This document shows positions 8,016 through 16,177 of a DNA stretch of 32,856 nt, piece by piece; positions within the stretch are counted from its first letter, which is position 1, and every line of letters starts with the position of its first letter. A program made the position numbers and the translations under genes. The notes under the pieces are model-generated. The model did not search any database, was not told the DNA's origin, and worked only from the letters and a program-made list of their open reading frames with translations. Origin of the DNA: CAZOZP01 sp964584325 (lineage in GTDB: Bacteria > Bacteroidota > Ignavibacteria > Ignavibacteriales > Melioribacteraceae); NCBI GenBank assembly GCA_964584325.1, contig CAZOZP010000040.1:1-32856 (forward strand), written 5' to 3'.

Positions 8016-9323
8016 TCAGGTTTTTCGTGCAACAACAATTTTTGAACCCTCTACCTTTAATACTTTAACTTGTTCACCTCTTGAGATAAACTCTCCGTCT
8101 GTAACAACGTCTATCTTTTCATCATCGATGATTACAGTTCCGGATGGCCTTAAGTCTGTAAAAGCTCTTCCGGCTTTACCGCTTAATTCCGAATATGATG
8201 CTTTTGATGATGTATATCCCGAATTTTCTTCAATTGCTGCATCCAGCACAAGTGTATGGAAAGCTTTAGTCTGAGGCAGATATTTCCAGGACAATGCAAT
8301 AAGAGCCAGTGCGGTAAAAAAAGCAGCTCCAAGCTGAAGAATTGCAATATTTATATCCCCTGTTTCAAGAAGAGGGAAATCGGATAGAAGTCCGAGAAAA
8401 AGTGATACAACAATGCATACAATACCGATTACACCCGTAAAACCGAATCCGGGTATCACGAAAATCTCTATAATTAATAACGCAACTCCGGCTATAAATA
8501 AGAGGACTTCAATCATTGAAGCCAGTTCGAGAATGTATTTCGTACCGAAGAAGAGTCCGAGAGCAATCAATCCGGCAGTTCCCGGTACTCCCCATCCCGG
8601 AGTTTTTATCTCAGTAAACAGTCCGAAAATACCAATCATTATAAGCAGAGAACTAATAATCGGATTATTCAAAAATCTCACAAAATCCTCAGCCCAGTTA
8701 CTATTGTGTTCTATGAGTTCAAAATTTGAATATCCCAGGGCCTTAAACGCAGATCTCATATCGCTAATAATAGTATCTGCAATTCCCCATTTCAGGGCTT
8801 CAGCAGAAGTAAGAGTAATAAGCTTTGTGCTGTCAGTTAATCCTTCAATCACAATTCTTTCATCAACCATTCCCTCTGCAATTTTCGGATTGCGGTTATT
8901 CCTTTCGGCTGTAGCCCTCATTTCCGAGCGCATATAAGACTGGTATTTTTCAGCCTGCTTCTTCCCTTCCTGATCAACTACAGTTGAAGCTCCAATTGAT
9001 GCTCCGGGAACCATAACAATTTTTTCGCATGACAGAGAAATCAGAGCTCCGGCAGAAATTGCTCTTTTATCGATAAATGCAATTGTAGGAAGCTTGCAGT
9101 TCAGGATTGCATCTTTTATCTGAGTAGCTGCATCAACCCTGCCACCGAATGTGTTTATCTTGAAAACAACAGCTTTTGCCTTTGCATTCTCTGCATCCGC
9201 TATTACACGCTTTACATATGGTGCAAGTCCGAGGTCAATGTCATCTTCAATTGAACAGACATAAATCTTACCGTTTCCGGCAAATAAGTTTATAGCCAGA
9301 ACAAACATCAACAAAAATTTCAA
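8016..9323 (-). CDS. NfeD family membrane-bound ClpP-class serine protease
   Basis: 435 residues with three parts: a signal sequence and ClpP-like protease domain (about 18-210), four or so hydrophobic helices (about 215-345), and a C-terminal NfeD OB-fold (about 375-433: GKAGRAFTDLRPSGTVIIDDEKIDVV). The nucleophile is probably S90 in KRAISAGALISLSCEKI. By comparison with the archaeal 1510-N/STOPP protease, the lysine base is likely K126 in AEKYQSYM, about 40 residues on. Full-length NfeD proteins act on membrane proteins and usually sit beside a stomatin/slipin gene; none is present here. The start is TTG (MKFLLMFVLAINLFAGNG), chosen because it keeps the lysine before the signal helix, with GAGGG just upstream. 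It lies 71 bases behind the aromatic-pathway fusion gene. Confidence 0.9.
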   Translation of the reverse strand: MKFLLMFVLAINLFAGNGKIYVCSIEDDIDLGLAPYVKRVIADAENAKAKAVVFKINTFGGRVDAATQIKDAILNCKLPTIAFIDKRAISAGALISLSCEKIVMVPGASIGASTVVDQEGKKQAEKYQSYMRSEMRATAERNNRNPKIAEGMVDERIVIEGLTDSTKLITLTSAEALKWGIADTIISDMRSAFKALGYSNFELIEHNSNWAEDFVRFLNNPIISSLLIMIGIFGLFTEIKTPGWGVPGTAGLIALGLFFGTKYILELASMIEVLLFIAGVALLIIEIFVIPGFGFTGVIGIVCIVVSLFLGLLSDFPLLETGDINIAILQLGAAFFTALALIALSWKYLPQTKAFHTLVLDAAIEENSGYTSSKASYSELSGKAGRAFTDLRPSGTVIIDDEKIDVVTDGEFISRGEQVKVLKVEGSKIVVARKT

Positions 9324-9353
9324 TGTACCCTCAACTTTATTTATTTGTTTATA

Positions 9354-9385
9354 CAGTAGAGCGGAAAACTAATTCCGCTCTACTG
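9354..9385 (-). terminator. Intercistronic hairpin between the aromatic fusion gene and nfeD
   Basis: CAGTAGAGCGGAA (9354-9366), 6-base loop, TTCCGCTCTACTG (9373-9385): a perfect 13-base stem just after the aromatic fusion stop codon (9395). On the minus strand it is followed by TATAAACAAATAAA rather than a T-run, so it is a poor intrinsic terminator. It is more likely to stabilise the 3' end or partly attenuate transcription into nfeD. Confidence 0.55.
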
Positions 9386-9394
9386 CATAGAAAT

Positions 9395-11434
9395 TTATAC
9401 CGTTATCTTTTTTAAGTCTTTCATAAGAGTATCGAACTGGTCAAAATACAATGCCTGCGGACCATCACTTAAAGCTTTTTCAGGTTCAGGGTGAAACTCA
9501 ACCATTATACCGTGAGCACCAATTATCTTCGCTGCTTTAGCCATAGGAGCAACCATATCTCTCACCCCTACAGCATGCGACGGATCCACTATTATAGGAA
9601 GATGTGTTAATTCTTTAAGTACCGGAATTGCACTTAAATCAAGAGTATTTCTTGTGGCAGTTTCGAATGTCCTGATTCCTCTTTCGCAGAGAATTACCTG
9701 CCTGTTGCCCATAGCAAGAATATATTCCGCAGCATTCAAAAGTTCTTCAATTGAAGACATCATGCCTCTTTTAAGAAGCACCGGTCTCTGGGTTTTTCCA
9801 ACTTCTTTTAGTAAAGAAAAATTCTGCATGTTTCTGGCTCCTACCTGCAGCATATCAGAATACTTTGCAACTTCCATCACCTGATCTTCTGCAAGTACTT
9901 CTGTTATAATCGGAAGTTCGAATTCCTTTCCGGCCTCAACAAGATAATCAAGACCTTCGTAGCCTAATCCCTGAAAACTGTATGGGGAAGTCCGCGGCTT
10001 GAAACATCCGCCCCTTAATATGTGACCGCCTGTATTCTTGACTTCCATCGCACACTGAAAAACCATATCCTTGTTCTCTACCGAGCACGGACCTGCCATT
10101 ACAACAAATCCGTTCCCGCCTATTTCTACATTCTTAACGCGGATAATTGTATCTTCGCTTTTGTATTCTCTACTGGCAAGTTTATAACTTTTCGATTTAC
10201 CCGATTTTTTCTTCTCTTTCTCCTTTTGTTCAGCAACAACTGTGGGAACATCTTCTACTGCATTTTCAAGTTCAATAAGTTCAAGTTCTGTACGCTTTAC
10301 GTCATCGGACGGATAGCTGCCGAGAACTTTCATAAATCTGGTATATTTCCCTAATTCATCCAATACTTCCTGAATTCTTGTTTCAACAATGTTACCCTCG
10401 AAATCTATATAAAACATCTCTTCCCAGGGATTGCCGAGAATTGGTCTTGATTCAAGCTTTGTGAGATTAACATTATGTTTCTGAAAAACCATAAGAGCTT
10501 CCACCAATGAACCGGCTTTGTGTGTTGTTGCCATTACGAGTGAAGTCTTACAAGGAATACGCTGATCAACTGTGATCGGATTCCTTGAACCAATCAGAAA
10601 TCTGGTAAAATTATCTTCCTGATTTGCAATATTTCTTCTGAGAATCTTTACATTAAAAATATTTGCTGCTTCCTCAGAGGCAATAGCCGCAAAGTCTTTT
10701 CTGCCTTCTTCTGTAATTTTCTGTACTGAAAGAGCTGTATCAGCAAAGTATTCTATTTTTACATTCGGCAGAGTTTGCAGAAACTTGCTGCATTGTGCAA
10801 CAGCCTGATAATGGGCATAAATAGTAGTAATCTGATTTATCGGCACATCTTCAACTGAAACAAGACAGTGTTTAACATGAAATTTCTGCTCTCCTACAAT
10901 TGAAAGAGTTGTTCGCATCAGTAAATCATAAACTTCGTTTATTCCGCCGCTTGTTGTATTTTCTATTGGAAGCATTGCATAATCAGCTTCGCCTGTTTCT
11001 GCTGATTTTACAACTTCTTCAAACATTGTCTTGGATACAAAAGCAATTTGTTTTCCTGTTTCTGAAAAAAACATCTGAGCTGCAAGCGATGAGTAAGATC
11101 CCATTATACCTTGAATTGAAATCCGCAATGCATTTTGTTCTTTTTCCTGATCAACCATGTGCTGCAGATATTTATGCTGAAGTCTTACAGAATCTTCAAT
11201 GATTTCATGAAATATTTTCTGTATAAAATAATTATTCAGACCTTTTTCCTTTCCAAGCTTTATCAGCCGGTTAAGAAGTTCCGATTCCCTCTCTTTATCT
11301 CTTATCGGAGAATTGGTTTCCTCCTTAAACTGAACAACTTCGCGGCTCAAATCTCTGCGTTTTGCCAGAAGTTCAATTAATTGCTCGTCTATCTTATTAA
11401 TATTATTTCTTAATTCGTTTAATCCCGCTTCCAT
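9395..11434 (-). CDS. Trifunctional chorismate mutase / prephenate dehydratase / DAHP synthase fusion
   Basis: 679 residues joining the first step of the shikimate pathway to the phenylalanine branch. Residues 1-95 are an AroQ chorismate mutase (LRNNINKIDEQLIELLAKR). Residues 103-285 are prephenate dehydratase, with PIENTTSGGINEVYDLL and the catalytic DNFTRF motif (T277-F279). Residues 295-370 are an ACT domain with GSLVEAL and ESRP (328-331), which bind phenylalanine in PheA proteins. A charged lysine-rich linker (385-425) leads to a type I-beta DAHP synthase (430-679) with AGPCS (447-451), RGGCFKPRTSPY (474-485) and the metal ligand motif DPSH (617-620). All three active sites look intact. 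Cytoplasmic. Phenylalanine binding to the ACT domain could feed back on all activities; this is inference. ATG at 11434 has AAGGA 5 bases upstream. Confidence 0.93.
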   Translation of the reverse strand: MEAGLNELRNNINKIDEQLIELLAKRRDLSREVVQFKEETNSPIRDKERESELLNRLIKLGKEKGLNNYFIQKIFHEIIEDSVRLQHKYLQHMVDQEKEQNALRISIQGIMGSYSSLAAQMFFSETGKQIAFVSKTMFEEVVKSAETGEADYAMLPIENTTSGGINEVYDLLMRTTLSIVGEQKFHVKHCLVSVEDVPINQITTIYAHYQAVAQCSKFLQTLPNVKIEYFADTALSVQKITEEGRKDFAAIASEEAANIFNVKILRRNIANQEDNFTRFLIGSRNPITVDQRIPCKTSLVMATTHKAGSLVEALMVFQKHNVNLTKLESRPILGNPWEEMFYIDFEGNIVETRIQEVLDELGKYTRFMKVLGSYPSDDVKRTELELIELENAVEDVPTVVAEQKEKEKKKSGKSKSYKLASREYKSEDTIIRVKNVEIGGNGFVVMAGPCSVENKDMVFQCAMEVKNTGGHILRGGCFKPRTSPYSFQGLGYEGLDYLVEAGKEFELPIITEVLAEDQVMEVAKYSDMLQVGARNMQNFSLLKEVGKTQRPVLLKRGMMSSIEELLNAAEYILAMGNRQVILCERGIRTFETATRNTLDLSAIPVLKELTHLPIIVDPSHAVGVRDMVAPMAKAAKIIGAHGIMVEFHPEPEKALSDGPQALYFDQFDTLMKDLKKITV

Positions 11435-11603
11435 TTTATTCCTTAAATCGTTTTAATTCAGGTTATTAAAATAAACAATTTTATTATATGAAAGGATAGC
11501 AAGACACAGAAAAATGTTGATTCCGTAAGTTTTTTCAAAAAATTATTATGTGTTATTTTCAAGATATAACAGTATTTTAGTATATAATATTTTTGGAAAA
11601 CAT

Positions 11604-13376
11604 ATGAAGGATTTTATAAAATTTACATTTGCCGCAATTTTAGGATTTTTTATTTCCATTGCCGGTGTGTTTTTCGTTTTTTTTCTTTTTGTTTTTATCC
11701 TTATCTCGTTTGTTGGAAAGGAAGAATCCTATCGTTTGCCGGATAAATGCTTTATTAAGCTTAAACTTGATTACCCTATGCCCGAAAGAACAGACTATAA
11801 TAATCCTTTCGGTATTAATATTAATTCATCAATGATCGGATTCGGTAAAAGAACCGGACTTAACGAAATACTTAGATATGTAAAAAAAGCCGAAACTGAT
11901 AAACTTGTTAAAGGTATTTTCCTTGATTTGAATAATTTCTCTGTTTCGGATATAACCCACATTGAGGAATTAAGAAACTCCTTGCTGGAGTTCAGAAAAA
12001 GCGGGAAGAAAGTATATGCTCATGCTAATTATCTTTCGCAAAGTGCGTATTACCTTGCTACCGCCGCAGATAAAATTTTCATTTCTCCGGAAGGCGAATT
12101 TGAATTTAAGGGATTAAGCGCTGAAATAGTATTCTTCAAGAAAACCTTGGAAAGTCTGAACATTAAAACTCAGATAGTTCATTACGGAAAATATAAAAGC
12201 GCAATCGAACCATTCAAATTCGACAAAATGAGCGAAGCTAACAAGGAACAGACTCTATCTATACTAAACTCTATGAACGAGTATATTCTCGCCAATATTG
12301 AAAAAGCCAGAAATGTGCCTTCTGCCGACTTGAAATATTTCGCTGATAACCTCTCTATAATGACTCCGGCTGATGCTTACAGTCATTTGCTGGTTGACAG
12401 TATCTGTTACAGAAGCCAGGTTACCGATTATATTAAATTTGCGGACACTACTGATTATGTTCCGGAAATTGTAGATTTTCAAGATTATGTTAAAACCGGA
12501 ATCAAGTCAAAAAACAGAACATCCGAAAGAATTGCAGTTGTATATGCCTTGGGCGAAATCACACGCGGACCTGGAGATGAAACTGAAATCGGCATTGACA
12601 ACATCATAGATGCACTCAATGAAGCTCGGAACGATGATAATGTAAAAGCAATTGTACTGAGAATTGATTCGCCCGGCGGAGACCCACTTACATCTGATAT
12701 TATTTGGAATGAAATTCGAAATATCCGTCAAGTTAAGCCTATTGTTGTTTCAATGGCTGAAGTTGCAGCATCCGGGGGGTATTATATTGCTTGCGGTGCT
12801 GATCAAATAGTGGTTGAACCAACAACAATTACCGGATCAATCGGAGTGTTCGGGATAATTCCAAACATGCAAGATTTCTTTAACAACAAACTGGGGATTA
12901 CTTTTGACAGAGTTAAAACCGGAAAATATTCTGATTTCGGAACTGTTACACGTCCGCTCACCGATTATGAAATAAAGATTCTTCAGAAAGAAGTTGACCG
13001 CATTTACCTTACATTTGTAAGCAGAGTTTCTGAAGGCAGAAATCTTTCGTTTGAAGAAGTGGATGAAATTGGTCAGGGAAGAATCTGGAGCGGAATACAG
13101 GCTGTTCAGCTCGGACTTGCAGATACAACGGGTGGAATAAATACGGCTATAGAATTGGCGGGAAAACTTGCAGGAACCAGGAAATATAAAATATATGAAT
13201 ACCCTACACTACAGTTACCTTTTGAAAAACTTATTTCTTCATTTGAATCTGAGGTAAGCAGCTATTATATGAAAAAACAGTTCGGTGAAAGCGCAGTTTA
13301 TATTAAGTATATTGATAATCTTATGAATTCAAAAGGAATTATGGCGAAGATGCCATTTGAGATAAGGATTCATTAG
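11604..13376 (+). CDS. sppA: Signal peptide peptidase SppA, 67-kDa type
   Basis: 590 residues from ATG at 11604 (MKDFIKFTFAAILGFF), which begins the membrane anchor (about 5-36) and has GGA 8 bases upstream. A start at 11550 would add 18 unsupported residues. Two tandem ClpP/S49 folds follow. The catalytic lysine is in the N-terminal half, in HYGKYKSAIEPF (K198, matching E. coli SppA K209). The catalytic serine is in the C-terminal half, in EVAASGGYYIACGAD (S390). The TGSIGVFG strand that follows is also typical. The full-length duplicated form distinguishes it from the short Gram-positive SppA. It cleaves signal-peptide remnants in the inner membrane. It is divergent from the aromatic fusion gene and followed 46 bases later by rqcH. 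Confidence 0.93.
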   Translation: MKDFIKFTFAAILGFFISIAGVFFVFFLFVFILISFVGKEESYRLPDKCFIKLKLDYPMPERTDYNNPFGININSSMIGFGKRTGLNEILRYVKKAETDKLVKGIFLDLNNFSVSDITHIEELRNSLLEFRKSGKKVYAHANYLSQSAYYLATAADKIFISPEGEFEFKGLSAEIVFFKKTLESLNIKTQIVHYGKYKSAIEPFKFDKMSEANKEQTLSILNSMNEYILANIEKARNVPSADLKYFADNLSIMTPADAYSHLLVDSICYRSQVTDYIKFADTTDYVPEIVDFQDYVKTGIKSKNRTSERIAVVYALGEITRGPGDETEIGIDNIIDALNEARNDDNVKAIVLRIDSPGGDPLTSDIIWNEIRNIRQVKPIVVSMAEVAASGGYYIACGADQIVVEPTTITGSIGVFGIIPNMQDFFNNKLGITFDRVKTGKYSDFGTVTRPLTDYEIKILQKEVDRIYLTFVSRVSEGRNLSFEEVDEIGQGRIWSGIQAVQLGLADTTGGINTAIELAGKLAGTRKYKIYEYPTLQLPFEKLISSFESEVSSYYMKKQFGESAVYIKYIDNLMNSKGIMAKMPFEIRIH

Positions 13377-13422
13377 GTAATCGATGCATTGTTATTTGAT
13401 TTGTATTTTATGCTGAAACGAA

Positions 13423-15072
13423 ATGTTTAAAAATTATTATTATCTTCTGAAACTTGCCGAAGAACTTAATGCTGAATTTGCAGGCTGTTCTTTCTCTGAA
13501 GTCTATACGCAGGAAAAAGGTACTTTGATTATTCATACTCCAAATAAGAATAATCCATCGCGTCATATATTCCTGTGCTCAGAACAAAACTTCCCGAATA
13601 TTCTTATTAAACCTGAACATCATAAGGCAAAAAAAAATGTATTGCTTTTTTTCAGGGAGTATTTCCCTTCCATCCTAATAAGAACAGAAATTGCTAAAAG
13701 TGACAGAATTATAAGGTTTGTATTTGAATCTTTTAACCTTTTGTTTGTTGTACACGGAAACCTTACAAATATTCTTATTGAACAAAACAGGAAAATAATT
13801 AATTCATTCAGGAAACTTGAAACTAAAGACATCCAAAAGATTGAAGAATTATTAAGCGGATTAGAATATATAAGCGAGTTCGAAGAATTTCGAAGTGAAC
13901 TTCTTAATTCTTTTACTATAATTCTAAATGAAGAAATAAAAAACATAAGACGAATTTTCCCGCAGATCTCAAAAGAAATTTTACTTGAAACCGAAATAAG
14001 ATTAAAACAATTTCCGAATACTTCCGAAGCATTACAGTCAGCAGTAAAATCAATTTTTTACGAACCTGCTGTTGTAGCTTTCGATTCATTGGCCGGGAAA
14101 ATACGATTGTTTCCTGAATCCTATCATATTTTTTCACCTTCAGCACAATACGGAAAATTCAACAAATTCAGCGATGCTGTAAGAGAATTGTTATATGCCG
14201 GATATCGTGAAGACCGAATCATTTCTTTAAGAAAAAAAATCGGGAATGCACTTGAATCTGAATTTTCAAGACTTAACCAAAGAATGAATAAACTCAAAAA
14301 CCGTCTTGAATCAGGCTCAAAAGATACTTATTACAATAAAGTCGGAAACTTATTATTAGGTAACCTTCAAAGCATATATAAAGGAATGGATTCGATCACT
14401 CTGACTGACGAGACCGGTGCGGAAATTAAAATTGAACTTGATGTTAAACTTCTTCCCTATGATAATGCTAAGCGATATTTTGAAAAATCTAAGGATGAGA
14501 AAAGGGCTTTTAAGGAATCAGAAGATTTGTTTGATGAAACAGAAAGACAACTTGAAAGATTAAAAAAATATTCATTAATCTACGGTGAAGAAAATAATGC
14601 CGGAGAACTTGAAAAACTACTGAGAGTTTTGAATCCGGAAAGGGAAAAAATCATGATAAATGATAGAGAAAAGATGAAAGTAAGAGAATTTGTTATAGAT
14701 GGAAAATATAGACTCTTTGTCGGAAAAGACAGTAAAAGCAATGATTATCTTTCCATTAAGTTTGCAAAACAGAACGATTTGTGGTTTCACGCCAGAGGTG
14801 TGCCGGGCTCTCACACACTTTTGAGAAATGATAATCCTAAAGAGACAATTCCAAAACCTGTAATAAAAACGGCGGCATCAGTTGCAGCATTTTTCAGCAA
14901 GGCAAAAACTGCCGGAATAGTGCCTGTTTCCTATACCTATGCCAAATATGTTTATAAGAAAAAAGGAATGGAACCCGGTCAGGTATTCCTTTCAAAAGAA
15001 GAAGTTATTCATGTAAAACCTGAAATCCCTTCCGCCTGCATTTCAGAAAACGATGATGAGAATGCAGAGTAA
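13423..15072 (+). CDS. rqcH: RqcH/NFACT family ribosome quality-control protein
   Basis: 549 residues with NFACT-N (about 1-200), a helical middle with long coiled coil (about 265-400), and the C-terminal NFACT-R domain (DUF814, about 415-535: DLWFHARGVPGSHTLL, AASVAAFFSKAK). In the family, RqcH binds peptidyl-tRNA on obstructed 50S subunits and adds alanine tails. The Asp-Arg pair needed for this in NFACT-N is present as D94-R95 in AKSDRIIRFVF. Older annotations call it fibronectin-binding protein FbpA. The product should be cytoplasmic; no signal peptide is seen. ATG at 13423 lacks a good Shine-Dalgarno sequence, so translation may depend on the upstream sppA message. Confidence 0.92.
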   Translation: MFKNYYYLLKLAEELNAEFAGCSFSEVYTQEKGTLIIHTPNKNNPSRHIFLCSEQNFPNILIKPEHHKAKKNVLLFFREYFPSILIRTEIAKSDRIIRFVFESFNLLFVVHGNLTNILIEQNRKIINSFRKLETKDIQKIEELLSGLEYISEFEEFRSELLNSFTIILNEEIKNIRRIFPQISKEILLETEIRLKQFPNTSEALQSAVKSIFYEPAVVAFDSLAGKIRLFPESYHIFSPSAQYGKFNKFSDAVRELLYAGYREDRIISLRKKIGNALESEFSRLNQRMNKLKNRLESGSKDTYYNKVGNLLLGNLQSIYKGMDSITLTDETGAEIKIELDVKLLPYDNAKRYFEKSKDEKRAFKESEDLFDETERQLERLKKYSLIYGEENNAGELEKLLRVLNPEREKIMINDREKMKVREFVIDGKYRLFVGKDSKSNDYLSIKFAKQNDLWFHARGVPGSHTLLRNDNPKETIPKPVIKTAASVAAFFSKAKTAGIVPVSYTYAKYVYKKKGMEPGQVFLSKEEVIHVKPEIPSACISENDDENAE

Positions 15073-15105
15073 ATTCCAATCAATGAAATTTTCCTGTTTT
15101 AAGCT

Positions 15106-15143
15106 AATTTGTCATTGTTTTTTTAATGACAATTTGGGTTAAA
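15106..15143. repeat. Short relative of the 1651-1820 repeat
   Basis: TTGTCATT (15109-15116), 8-base loop, AATGACAA (15125-15132), followed by TTTGGGTTAAA. The right arm, read in reverse (TTTAACCCAAATTGTCATT), matches the left end of the large element at 1651-1669 apart from one inserted T and one end base. AATTTGGGTTAAA (15131-15143) matches the right end at 1808-1820 exactly. It sits between rqcH and the rhodanese operon. Confidence 0.55.
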
Positions 15144-15224
15144 GCAGAATTGACAAGATGAGAATAAGGTATTCAGCCTTTTGTGTTTGTTTTGATAATA
15201 GAATGGGATTCACTAATTTTGAGT

Positions 15225-15731
15225 ATGCCAGAAAAAAAGATTGATGTAAATAGTATAATAGTGATTGTTTTACTTTCCCTTTTCACGGGATTAGTCTATA
15301 ATGCATTCAGCGGAAATACAATTCCTTTAATAAGATCTAAACTCTCAGTGAAATTTGAAGAGAATGTTGTTCCCTATTCAAATGAAAAGACTCAAGCCGT
15401 TAAACTTATTAGTCATGATACAGCCGTAAAGCTTCATAATGAAGGAAAGATTTTTATAGATGCCCGTGATCAGTGGGATTTTTCAGAAGGCCGGATACCC
15501 GGTGCATTGAACATTCCTGAATACAGTTTTGATGAATCCAACAATTTATTCAAGTCTCTTTCAAAAACTGAAATCACGGTAATATACTGCGGAGGCGATG
15601 ACTGTGATACGAGCATAAGACTCGCAGACAAATTCGGAAGACTGGGCTTCACTTCCGTTTATGTTTACCAGGGCGGATTCACAGAGTGGAAAGCTAAAAA
15701 TCACTCTGTTGAAACAGGAGATAATAAATGA
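15225..15731 (+). CDS. Membrane-anchored rhodanese-domain protein
   Basis: 168 residues from ATG at 15225. A GTG at 15183 would add 14 residues without support. After a short charged N-terminus comes one hydrophobic helix (VNSIIVIVLLSLFTGLVY, about 8-26), so the rhodanese domain (about 60-160) probably faces the periplasm. Family landmarks are FIDARDQWDFSEGRIPGALNIP and the active loop YCGGDDCDTS, with the sulfur-carrying cysteine at C122 and a second at C127. Its ATGA overlap with the next gene, a MauE/DoxX-like protein, indicates coupled translation and probably a joint redox or sulfur role. The substrate is unknown. It is the first gene of a seven-gene overlapping operon. Confidence 0.85.
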   Translation: MPEKKIDVNSIIVIVLLSLFTGLVYNAFSGNTIPLIRSKLSVKFEENVVPYSNEKTQAVKLISHDTAVKLHNEGKIFIDARDQWDFSEGRIPGALNIPEYSFDESNNLFKSLSKTEITVIYCGGDDCDTSIRLADKFGRLGFTSVYVYQGGFTEWKAKNHSVETGDNK

Positions 15732-16177
15732 AAATCGAATTAATAGAATATACTGTTACATTTCTCCGTTTTATACTGGCATTTGTTTTTATTATTGCTG
15801 CCGCTGATAAGATTTCTGATGCGGCCGCATTTGCTCAAAGTATTGAAAACTATAGAGTATTTCCGATTTGGTCTGTTAATATAATTGCCATCTTTATTCC
15901 CTGGCTTGAAATTTTTACCGGCGTGCTTCTTATATCAGGAACAGCCGTAAGGGAAAATCTTATAATTATCGGCCTTCTTCTTATTGCATTTATTATTCTT
16001 GTGCTATCAGCAGTTTTCCGAGATCTAAATATTGACTGCGGATGCTTCGGAACTTCAAATGCTCAAAAGGTTGGATTTTACAAGGTAATTGAAAATTCCG
16101 TTCTTCTTGTTATTGCCAGAATTGTTTACAGATTCGGCCCGGGCAAGTTCTATTTGAAAAGGAACGGTAATGATTGA
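15728..16177 (+). CDS. MauE/DoxX-like redox-associated membrane protein
   Basis: 149 residues with four predicted helices (about 9-28, 47-70, 77-97, 115-136). Between helices 3 and 4 is RDLNIDCGCFGTS (C104 and C106), the cysteine pair typical of the MauE family. MauE is needed for disulfide formation in methylamine dehydrogenase, and homologues are thought to handle thiol/disulfide electrons in the inner membrane. No mau genes are nearby; the partner here is the rhodanese upstream, with which it overlaps by 4 bases. AGGAG lies 7 bases before the ATG. The family call is good; the role is inferred. It overlaps the next gene by 8 bases. Confidence 0.83.
   Translation: MKIELIEYTVTFLRFILAFVFIIAAADKISDAAAFAQSIENYRVFPIWSVNIIAIFIPWLEIFTGVLLISGTAVRENLIIIGLLLIAFIILVLSAVFRDLNIDCGCFGTSNAQKVGFYKVIENSVLLVIARIVYRFGPGKFYLKRNGND

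Noticed and set aside
8413..8937. A 174-codon open frame on the plus strand
   Set aside because: It lies wholly inside the NfeD gene on the opposite strand. NfeD has clear domains and catalytic residues, while this frame has no recognisable family or ribosome site.
11550..11603. Earlier start for SppA at 11550
   Set aside because: It adds 18 residues ahead of a normal charged N-terminus and membrane anchor, and ATG 11604 has a plausible ribosome site.
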